From Lysobacterales bacterium (lineage in GTDB: Bacteria; Pseudomonadota; Gammaproteobacteria; Xanthomonadales; Rhodanobacteraceae), in the NCBI GenBank assembly GCA_017305055.1, contig JAFKMZ010000010.1, positions 62,001 to 126,000 of the forward strand: DNA of 64,000 nucleotides, read 5' to 3'. Below are positions 49,655-58,200 of the stretch, piece by piece; position 1 is the first letter of the stretch; every line of letters starts with the position of its first letter. A program made the translations under genes and the position numbers. The notes below the pieces were generated by a model. The model saw only the letters and a list, made by a program, of their open reading frames with translations. It was not told the DNA's origin and ran no database searches.

Positions 49655-51925
49655 CTACGCCTTGGCCAGGTCGTGCACTGCCGCCACCACGTCGGCCTCG
49701 CCCGGAAGCACCAGCAAGGCGGCGCCAGCCAGCGGGGTGAAAGTGTCGGCGCCGACCACACGGCGCAACGGCTTGGCCCCCAGTCCAGCTTCCACGATGG
49801 CAGTGATCACGCCCTCGCCGACACCGGCGCTGTGCCGCCCCTCATCGAGCACCACGATGCGCTTGGCCGTACGCGCCTGCCCGGCAATGAACTTCTCGTT
49901 CAGCGGCACCAGCCAACGCAGGTCGACCACGCGCACCTGCCAATGCAGCTCGGCCTCGATCGTGCGCGCGGCGCGCAAGGCCATGGGCACACCGTTGCCG
50001 AAGGTGAACACCACCAAGTCATCGGCCGCCTCATGGTAGACCCGGCCCTCACCCAGGGTCATGGCCTGGTCCGGCGCCGGATAGGCAAACTGCCACTCGC
50101 CGTCACCGGCCGCGTACAAATCCTTGGTCATGTACAGCGCGATCGGCTCCAGGAAGGCGCAGACACGGCCATCCACCCTGGCCAGGGCCAGCAGGGTGCG
50201 CAGCATCGTCGCGGCGTCATCGCCGCGGCTCGGGCAACCCACCACCAGCCCAGGGATGTCGCGCAAGGCGGTGATTGAATTGTCGTTGTGGAAATGCCCG
50301 CCAAAGCCCTTCTGGTAACCGAGTGAGGCAATCCGCAGCACCAGCGGATTGCGGTACTGGCCATTCGAGAAGAACTGCAGCGAGGACGCCTCGCCGCGGA
50401 TCTGGTCGCAGGCATTGTGGAAATACGCCAGGTACTGGATCTCGGGGATCGGCAGCATGCCCATGTTGGCGTAGCCCTGCGCCAGGCCGAGGATCATGGT
50501 TTCGTCGAGCAGGGTGTTGAAGACGCGGGCGCCCTTGAATGCCTTCTGCAGGCCCTTGGTGACGGTGTACACGCCCCCCTTCTGCGCCACGTCCTCGCCA
50601 AACACGAGCGCCTCGGGATACTTCGCGAGCGCGTCGTGCAAGGCGTGGTTGATGAGGATGGCCAGGTGCCTAGGCGGCAGCTTCTCCGGCAACTTGTCGG
50701 CGCCGCCAAATGCCGCCAGGCGCTTGTCTGCCGGAGCGGCACGCGTGGCCTCGGCAGCCACCGCGGCGGGCGTGTACGGCGCCAGGGGCTGCACGACCTC
50801 GGCCAGCGTGGCCAGGCGCGGCCTTGCGTCGGCCGCCTCGGCCGCGGCAAAGCAGCGCTTGCGCATCGCCTCATAAACAGCCAGCAGTTCGTCCTTGCCG
50901 TAGACCCCGGCTTCCAGCGCAATGGCGGCCGAGCGCAACAGCGGATCAGTGGCCTCGAGCGCCACCAGCTCCTCGATGCTGCGCCACTCGATCTCGAAAT
51001 CGCTGCCGGCATGCCCCATCAGGCGCGTGGTCTTTAGGTGCAGGAAGGTCGGCCGCCGCGTATGGCGGCAGTGCTCGACCGCCGCCGCCACCTGGGCGTA
51101 GCCGACCGCAAGGTCGAGGCTGTCGGCAAAGAAATAATCCAGGTCCGGGCGATGCTGGAAATTGTTCGCGATCCAACCCGACGGCGTCTTCACCGAGATG
51201 CCGATGCCGTTGTCCTCGCACACGAACAGGATCGGCGCCGGCAGCTTCTGATAGGCCGTCCAGGCCGCCGCATTGAAGGTCGTCTGCGCCGTCGCATGGT
51301 TGCTCGAAGCATCGCCAAACGAGCAGACCACGATGCTGTCCGCCGGCACCGGCAGCTGGTGGCCGATGCGCCCCGCCTGTTCGATGGCCACGGCGGTGCC
51401 CAGCGCCTTGGGCAGATGCGAGGCGATCGTGGAGGTCTGCGGCAGGACCCAGAGCGGCTTGCTGCCCCAGACCTTGTGCCGACCGCCAGAGGCCGGGTCT
51501 TCCTTGCTGGCGGCAAAGCTCAATGCCGAATCCTGCACCGGGTCCATGTCCGGCAACTTGCGGAAGCGCTCGGCCATGAAGCCGCCCGAGCGGTAATGCA
51601 GGAAGGCCGGGTCGGTATGCCGGGTCAGGCGCGCGACCATCGCGTTGCCTTCGTGGCCGGAGCTGCCGATGGTGTAGAACACCTTGTCCTGCTTGCGCAG
51701 CACCCGCGCCATGAGATCCAGGTGCCGGCTGACCAGCTCCGACTCGAACAACTCGCGAAAGCCCCGCACATTCAGCGCGCTGCCCGGCAGCACCGGGGCA
51801 TCGTCCGCCGCCGTCGGCCGCTGCTCACCCTTCCACTGCTGCACGAACTCGATGAAGTTCTGGTCGACGATCTCGGCGCGGTTGAAGCCCTTGTGGCGGG
51901 CGCTGATGACAACTGGATTGGACAT
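49655..51925 (-). CDS. 2-oxoacid dehydrogenase E1, fused alpha and beta subunits
   Basis: The 756-residue thiamine-diphosphate enzyme joins E1-alpha and E1-beta in one chain. The alpha half has the TPP/Mg motif in CSFGDASSNHATAQTTFNAAAW...FVCEDNGIGIS. The beta half starts near ILINHALHDALAKYPEALVFGEDVAQKGGV and has YFHNACDQIRGEA and a late KRIVVLDEGRHSAGVGE. It resembles branched-chain 2-oxoacid dehydrogenases. No E2 or E3 genes are beside it. MSNPVVIS at 51925 is the start; the open frame upstream runs into a hairpin repeat. Confidence 0.9.
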   Translation of the reverse strand: MSNPVVISARHKGFNRAEIVDQNFIEFVQQWKGEQRPTAADDAPVLPGSALNVRGFRELFESELVSRHLDLMARVLRKQDKVFYTIGSSGHEGNAMVARLTRHTDPAFLHYRSGGFMAERFRKLPDMDPVQDSALSFAASKEDPASGGRHKVWGSKPLWVLPQTSTIASHLPKALGTAVAIEQAGRIGHQLPVPADSIVVCSFGDASSNHATAQTTFNAAAWTAYQKLPAPILFVCEDNGIGISVKTPSGWIANNFQHRPDLDYFFADSLDLAVGYAQVAAAVEHCRHTRRPTFLHLKTTRLMGHAGSDFEIEWRSIEELVALEATDPLLRSAAIALEAGVYGKDELLAVYEAMRKRCFAAAEAADARPRLATLAEVVQPLAPYTPAAVAAEATRAAPADKRLAAFGGADKLPEKLPPRHLAILINHALHDALAKYPEALVFGEDVAQKGGVYTVTKGLQKAFKGARVFNTLLDETMILGLAQGYANMGMLPIPEIQYLAYFHNACDQIRGEASSLQFFSNGQYRNPLVLRIASLGYQKGFGGHFHNDNSITALRDIPGLVVGCPSRGDDAATMLRTLLALARVDGRVCAFLEPIALYMTKDLYAAGDGEWQFAYPAPDQAMTLGEGRVYHEAADDLVVFTFGNGVPMALRAARTIEAELHWQVRVVDLRWLVPLNEKFIAGQARTAKRIVVLDEGRHSAGVGEGVITAIVEAGLGAKPLRRVVGADTFTPLAGAALLVLPGEADVVAAVHDLAKA

Positions 51926-51956
51926 GGCGATTTGTACGAAAGGTGAGGTTGCTCTC

Positions 51957-52015
51957 GTGGAAGCCAGCTCGGAGGCGATGCTGTTCAAAGGCATCGCCCC
52001 CGAGCTGGCTTCCAC
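51957..52015. repeat. REP-like hairpin, 24-bp arms
   Basis: Arms 51957-51980 and 51992-52015 pair over 23 of 24 positions around an 11-nt loop. The arms begin GTGGAAGCCAGC and end GCTGGCTTCCAC, like the GTRGGAGC-type REP palindromes of Pseudomonas and Rhodanobacteraceae. It lies between the glutaryl-CoA dehydrogenase stop and the E1 start on the same strand and would also act as a transcript hairpin. Confidence 0.75.
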
Positions 52016-52057
52016 ATCCGGGGGTTCGCGCTACGCATCGGGCGTGGCAGGCGCAGC

Positions 52058-53230
52058 TCAGAAGGCGTTGATGCCGGTCAGCTCGCGCCCGACCACGAGT
52101 TCGTGGACGGTCTGCGTGCCCTCGTACGTGATGACCGACTCAAGGTTCAAGGCATGGCGGAGCGCGCTGTGCTCGGTGGTGATGCCGGCGCCGCCAAGGA
52201 TGTCGCGGCACTGGCGTGCGACGTCGATGGCCATGCGGCAGTTGTTCCACTTCGCCAGCGAGACCTGGGTCGGGCGCAGCCGGCCGGCATCCTTCAGGCG
52301 GCCCAGCTGCAAGGACAGCAGCTGCGCGGTGGTGATACGCCGCGCCATGTCGGCCAGCTTGACCTGGATGGACTGGTTGGCGGCCAGCGGACGGCCGAAC
52401 AACACGCGCTCGGCGGTGTACGCCAGGGCTTCCTTCAGACACGCCTGCGCCGCCCCGATCGGGCCCCAGGTGATGCCGTAGCGCGCCTGGTTGAGGCAAC
52501 CCAGCGGCCCCTTGAGGCCCTTGACGCCAGGCAGCATGGCGCTGGCCGGCACGCGCACGTCATCGAAAAACAGCGCCGAGGTGACCGAGGCGCGCAGGCT
52601 CATCTTCTTGTGGATTTCCTGGGCCTTGAAGCCCGGCGTCGTGGTGGGGACCACGAAGCCGCGGATGCCGTCGTCGGTCTGTGCCCAGACGACGGCGATG
52701 TGCGCGAGATTGCCGTTGGTGATCCACATCTTGGCGCCGTTGATGACCCAGTCGTCGCCGGCCTTTTTTGCGTGGGTCTTCATGTTGGCTGGATCGGAGC
52801 CGCCGTGCGGCTCGGTCAAGCCGAAGCATCCGATCACCTCACCGGCGGACATGCGCGGCAGGTACTCGCGCTTCTGCTCCTCGCTGCCATACGCAAAGAT
52901 CGGATACATGCACAGTGAACTCTGCACAGAGGCAAAACTGCGCAGCCCGGAGTCGCCGCGCTCGAGCTCCTGGCAGATCAGGCCATAGCTGACCCCGTTC
53001 ATGCCCGCGCCGCCATATTCCTCGGGAATCGTTGCCCCAAGCAGCCCGAGGCCCGCGATGTCCGGGATCAACTCGACGGGAAACCGCGACTGGTCGAAGC
53101 AGTCGCCGATGATCGGCAGGACCTTCTCGTCGACGAAGCGCCCAACGGTGTCCTGGACCATGCGTTCCTCCTCGCTGAGCAGGGAACGGACGTCGTACAA
53201 GTCGAGTGGATCGAGGGATGGGGCGGGCAT
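52058..53230 (-). CDS. gcdH: Glutaryl-CoA dehydrogenase (acyl-CoA dehydrogenase family)
   Basis: The 390-residue FAD enzyme oxidises and decarboxylates glutaryl-CoA to crotonyl-CoA in lysine and tryptophan breakdown. Family features are GCFGLTEPHGGSDPANMKT, KMWITNGNLAHIAVVWA, the GcdH-type ARYGITWGPIGAAQACL, and the catalytic Glu in ITYEGTQTVHELVVGRELTG. MPAPSLDPLDL at 53230 matches the usual start; the open frame beyond is non-coding in look. It precedes the E1 gene with the REP hairpin between. Confidence 0.9.
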   Translation of the reverse strand: MPAPSLDPLDLYDVRSLLSEEERMVQDTVGRFVDEKVLPIIGDCFDQSRFPVELIPDIAGLGLLGATIPEEYGGAGMNGVSYGLICQELERGDSGLRSFASVQSSLCMYPIFAYGSEEQKREYLPRMSAGEVIGCFGLTEPHGGSDPANMKTHAKKAGDDWVINGAKMWITNGNLAHIAVVWAQTDDGIRGFVVPTTTPGFKAQEIHKKMSLRASVTSALFFDDVRVPASAMLPGVKGLKGPLGCLNQARYGITWGPIGAAQACLKEALAYTAERVLFGRPLAANQSIQVKLADMARRITTAQLLSLQLGRLKDAGRLRPTQVSLAKWNNCRMAIDVARQCRDILGGAGITTEHSALRHALNLESVITYEGTQTVHELVVGRELTGINAF

Positions 53231-53362
53231 GCTGGTTCCAGGGCGTGGGCGCAGCGGGCATTGTAGCGCTCCGCCGCACGGACGGCCTTGACATGGCGCC
53301 TGCCGTGCAGCCGCCGGCGGTGACCGCCAATCCACGGCCACCGGCACCGTACCGTGGCCCGA

Positions 53363-54292
53363 TCAGCTGTTGCCCACCCCGTGTGGCACGTGTCCGGTGG
53401 CCACGTGCTGGCGCGCCGACTCCACGTTGGCCGGCGAATCGTCGAAGAAGATGTCGGCACCGAACGCATCCAGGAATGGCCCCTTGTCGCGGCCGCCGAG
53501 GAACAGTGCCTCGTCGATGCGCACACCCCACTCGCGCAGGGTCAGGATGACGCGCTTGTGCGCCGGTGCAGACCGTGCCGTGACCAGGGCGGTGCGGATG
53601 GGAGAATGCTCGGCCGGAAACGCCGTCTGCAGGTGATGCAAGGCGGTGAGGAAACCACGGAACGGGCCCACCGACAACGGCTCGGCGGCGTGCTCGGTCT
53701 CGTTGCGGTGAAAAGCCTCCAGACCCTGTTCCCGCGACACGCGCTCACCCTCGTCCCCGAACAGCACGGCGTCGCCGTCAAAGGCAATGCGCAGTTGCTC
53801 CCCCGCGCGCGGCGGCGCCGAACTCGGCAGGATGGTGGCGGCGGCAACGCCCGCCGCGAGGGCGCGGCCGACGTCCTCGGCATTGGCCGACAAGAACAGG
53901 TCGGCCTTGAATGGCGCGATGTAGTCCGAGGTTGGCGCCCCGCTGGTAAACGCCGCGCGGCTGATCGCCAGGCCGTAGTGCTGGATGGCATTGAAGATGC
54001 GCAAGCCGGTATCGCCGGAATTGCGCGACAGCAGGATCACCTCGACCGGCGGCACGGCGCCGCTCAGCTTGTTCAAGTCGAGCAGCTTCTGCACCAGCGG
54101 AAAAGCCACGCCCGGCGCCAGGATGTCGTCCTCATGGGCAATCTGGAAGCTGCGGTAGGCGTCCAGACCCTCGCGCTGGAACAGCGCATGGCTGTCGCTG
54201 AGGTCGAACAGCGCACGCGACGAGATGGCCACCACCAGCCGGTTGTCGGCTTGCGCCGCGGCATCGTGCGCATTGTTCGTCAAGGTGCTCAT
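53363..54292 (-). CDS. Cytosolic 5'-nucleotidase (NT5C1-like family)
   Basis: The 309-residue HAD-type 5'-nucleotidase has LVVAISSRALFDLSDSH at the start. Here the motif I Asp-rich region is replaced by the family's DLSDSH. Later come ILLSRNSGDTGLRIFNAIQHYGL, RIAFDGDAVLFGDE (Asp pair) and FFDDSPANVESARQHV at the end. Members dephosphorylate nucleoside monophosphates. It precedes glutaryl-CoA dehydrogenase and follows NAD kinase on the same strand (45 nt), perhaps one nucleotide-metabolism unit. An ATG at 54307 adds five residues. Confidence 0.85.
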   Translation of the reverse strand: MSTLTNNAHDAAAQADNRLVVAISSRALFDLSDSHALFQREGLDAYRSFQIAHEDDILAPGVAFPLVQKLLDLNKLSGAVPPVEVILLSRNSGDTGLRIFNAIQHYGLAISRAAFTSGAPTSDYIAPFKADLFLSANAEDVGRALAAGVAAATILPSSAPPRAGEQLRIAFDGDAVLFGDEGERVSREQGLEAFHRNETEHAAEPLSVGPFRGFLTALHHLQTAFPAEHSPIRTALVTARSAPAHKRVILTLREWGVRIDEALFLGGRDKGPFLDAFGADIFFDDSPANVESARQHVATGHVPHGVGNS

Positions 54293-54337
54293 GGCAGCAT
54301 CATGCACGCATCGCGATCGGCGAATCCAGCCCGGCTT

Positions 54338-55099
54338 CTAATCGGCGGCAAACTGTTCGTCGAGAATGCGCTGCTCGAGGTTGTGCTCGGGATCGAAGAG
54401 CAGGCGCAGCCCGGCGCCTTCGGTTTGCCGGACAGTCACCGTGTGCACGTCGCGCACCTCGAGAAAATCCGCCGTGGCACTGACCGGGCGCTTGTCCGCA
54501 CCCAGCACCCGGATGCGGACCTCGGTGCGATGCGGCAGGATCGCGCCACGCCAGCGTCGCGGGCGGAATGCGCTGATCGGGGTGAGCGCAAGCACCTTCG
54601 CGTCCAACGGCAGGATCGGCCCGTGCACGGACAGGTTGTAGGCGGTGGAACCGGCCGGGGTGGACACCAGGATGCCGTCGCAGATCAACACCGGCAACTT
54701 GAGCATGCCGTTCAACTTGATCTCGAGATGGGCCGCCTGGTTGCTCTGGCGCAACAAGGACACCTCGTTGAATGCCAGCGCCGTGTGCAACTTGCCGGCC
54801 CCGTCGCGCACCCGCATCTCCAGCGGATGCAGCTCCGCCACGTGGGCCTGGGCGACCCGCGCCACCAGGTCGCGCTGGCGGTACTTGTTCATCAGGAAAC
54901 CGACGCGGCCAAGCTTCATGCCATACACCGGAATGCCACGTCCGCGGTGCGCGTGCAGGGTGCGCAGCATGAAGCCGTCGCCACCCAGCGCGATGATCAC
55001 CTCGGCCTCGGCCACCGGCACGTCGCCATAGCGCTCGATGAGCTTGCGCCGGGCCTGCTGGGCGAGCTCGATCTCACTGGCAACGATGGCAAAACGCAT
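54338..55099 (-). CDS. nadK: NAD kinase
   Basis: The 253-residue NAD kinase phosphorylates NAD to NADP. The family motifs are IIALGGDGFMLRTLH (GGDG), NEVSLLR (NE/D) and ILVSTPAGSTAYNLSVHGPILP, and all are intact. It is slightly shorter than E. coli NadK (292), because the N-terminus is compact, as in other Xanthomonadales. Cytoplasmic, probably essential. It lies upstream of the 5'-nucleotidase gene on the same strand. Confidence 0.96.
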   Translation of the reverse strand: MRFAIVASEIELAQQARRKLIERYGDVPVAEAEVIIALGGDGFMLRTLHAHRGRGIPVYGMKLGRVGFLMNKYRQRDLVARVAQAHVAELHPLEMRVRDGAGKLHTALAFNEVSLLRQSNQAAHLEIKLNGMLKLPVLICDGILVSTPAGSTAYNLSVHGPILPLDAKVLALTPISAFRPRRWRGAILPHRTEVRIRVLGADKRPVSATADFLEVRDVHTVTVRQTEGAGLRLLFDPEHNLEQRILDEQFAAD

Positions 55100-55247
55100 G
55101 GGCGCATCCTACACAACGGGACACTTGCAACGTGCGCCGCGGACAGGTCCGACCAACCCCGCCCGCCGTGCGCCAGGCTGCGGATTCAACCTGCTCCCGG
55201 CGCCTCCTGCTGCATGCCTGGCAGGCTCTCGGCACCGACCGGGTCAA

Positions 55248-58200
55248 TCAGCCGATCGGCACCTGGGCCAATTGCGCAAGGCGCCGCACCGCGACCGAGG
55301 CAATCGGGTAGTCCGCGGTCTGGGTGAAAATCTCCTCAAGCATCCCGCGCGTGTACTGCAAGGTGGGATCGTCGCGTTGCAGCCAGGCTTGTACCAACGC
55401 GTGCCCGTCGCTGCCGTCGGGGGACGCCGCCAGGACCTGCGACGCCAACGCCCGATGCTGGTGGTTGAGCTCGTCCAGCAGCGAACCACGCGCCTGGGCA
55501 TGCCAACGCCCTTCCACCGGCAATGCCTCGATCTGTGTACGCAGCCATTCCAGGTCCAGCGACTCGCCCAACTCGTAGAACACGCTCGCCACCAGCTCGA
55601 CCGGCCGCCGGGTCTGTGTTGCCACTTCGACCATGTCCAGCGCCGCGCGCAACACTGGCAGGCGCGCCAGACGCAACACCAGGTCGGCCGGGAGGCCAAG
55701 CCCGAGCCAGCGCTTCTGTTCCTCGTCGAACGCCGCCTTGCCCTTCTCCGTCAATACGCCAGGCAAGGCATTACGCAGTGCGGATACCCCGCTCTGATAG
55801 CGTTCGACGTCGGCAGCGATCCCCGGCGACCCACCGGGGCGATTGAGCAGCCAGCGCGTCAAGTGGCGCAACAGTGACCAAATGTGCCGCACCGCATCCA
55901 TCTGCGTATCCTCGGCCACCTTGGCGTCCTGGGCCTCGACCTTCGCCCACAGGTCCCGGGCATCGACGATCTCCCGCGCCGCCGTGTATGCCTTGGCGAT
56001 GGCGCCCGGCCCCTGCCCGGTATCCTCCTGCATGCGCATCATGAACGTGGCGCCCATGCGGTTGATCGTGGAGTTGGTCACCGCGGTGGCGATGATCTCG
56101 CGCTTCAGGCGATGACGCTGCATGTTGGCCGCGTACTTTTCCTGCAGTGGCACCGGAAAATAACGCACGAGCTCCTTGGACAGGTAGGGGTCTTCCGGCA
56201 CGTCGGAATCGAGCAACTGCTGATACAGACGGATCTTGTCGTACGACAGGAGAATGGCAAGTTCTGGCCGGGTCAGTCCCAGGCCTCGGCTCCTGCGCTC
56301 GGCGAGCTCCGCGTCGCTGGGCAGGTTTTCCACCTGCCGGTCGAGAGAGCCCTCGGCTTCCAGGGTGCGAATGAAATGTCCCATCGAGCCGAGGCGCGAC
56401 ACCGACTGCTGTTCCATCAGCGTGATGGCCTGGTTCTGCCGGTAGTTGTCCCACAGCACCAAGTGACCCACCTCATCGGACATGGAGGCCAGCTGCGTAT
56501 TGCGTTCGTCCACCGTGATCTCGCCGCGACTCACCGCATCGTTCAATAGGATCTTGATGTTGACCTCATGGTCCGAGGTGTCGACACCGGCGGAGTTGTC
56601 GATGAAGTCGGTGTTGAGCAGCACGCCGCCTTGCGCCGCCTCGATGCGCCCCTTCTGGGTCATGCCGAGGTTGCCGCCTTCGCCGATGATCCTCGCGCGC
56701 ACCTGGTTGCCGTTGATGCGCAGGGCGTTGTTCGCCCGGTCGCTGGCGTCGGCGTGTGACTCAGTGGAAGCCTTGATATAGGTGCCGATACCACCGTTGT
56801 AGAGCAGATCGACCGGTGCCTTCAAGGCGGCGCTGACCAGCTCGTTCGGCGACAGGTGCTCCACATCCGCGGCCAAGCCCAACACCTCGCGCACCTCGAC
56901 CGAAACCGGTATGGACTTCAGTGTGCGTGCATAGACCCCACCGCCAGCCGAGATCAACGAACGGTCGTAGTCATCCCAGCTGGAACGGGGCAGCTTGAAC
57001 ATCCGTTCACGCTCGGCAAACGAGCGCGCGGCATCCGGGTGCGGATCGAGGAAGATGTGCCGGTGGTCGAAGGCCACCACCAGGCAGATATGTCTGGACA
57101 GCAGCATGCCGTTGCCGAAGACATCGCCGGACATGTCGCCAATGCCCACACAGGTGAAGTCCTGCGTCTGGCAATCGCGGTTCAGCGAGCGGAAGTGGCG
57201 CTTGACCGACTCCCAGGCGCCACGCGCCGTGATACCCATGCCCTTGTGGTCATAGCCGTGCGAACCACCCGAGGCAAACGCGTCACCCAGCCAATAGTTG
57301 TGACCTTCGGAAATGGCATTGGCGATGTCGGAAAACTTGGCCGTACCCTTGTCCGCGGCAACCACCAGGTACGGGTCGTCGGGATCATGGCGGACCACGT
57401 TCGCCGGGTGCACAACCTTGCCGCCCTCCAGGTTGTCGGTGATATCGAGCATGCCGTTGTTGAACATCTGGTAACAGGCAATGCCCTCGGCCAGCTGCGC
57501 GTCACGGTCGCCGCCAACCGGCGGCAACTTGACGAAGAAGCCACCCTTGGAACCCACCGGCACGATGACCGTGTTCTTCACCATCTGCGCCTTGACCAGG
57601 CCTAGCACTTCGGTGCGGAAGTCCTCACGCCGGTCGGACCAGCGCAGGCCACCGCGGGCCACCGGCCCGAAGCGCAGGTGCACGCCCTCGACACGCGGAG
57701 CGTAGACCCAGATCTCCCGGTACGGCACCGGCTTGGGCAAGTCCGGGACCTTGTGCGAGTCGAACTTGTAGCTGATGTATTCGCGCGGGGCGCCGTCCCA
57801 CAGCTGGAAGAAGCTGGTGCGCAAGGTGGCGCGGATGACGGAGACGAAGCTGCGCAGGATACGGTCCTCGTCCAGGCTGTCGACATTTTCCAGCAGTACG
57901 CCGATGGCACGCTCGAGTGCGGCCATCTGGGCATCCCGGGGCTGGCCCATCGCCTCGGCCAGCCCGGTGATCAAGCCAGGCTGGGCTTTCTGCACCTTCG
58001 CCGGAATCAACACTTCCATCTCGGCCACAAACGCGGCAACGGCTGCGGCACGGTCACCGGCGGTCTCGCGCTCCGGATCGAACTTGGCCAGGAACAGCTC
58101 GACGATCAGGCCAGCGATCGCGGGATAGTGGTTGAGTGCGTTCTCCATGTAGGCCTGGGAAAACGTCACCCCGACCTGCAGCAGGTACTTGCAATAGCCG

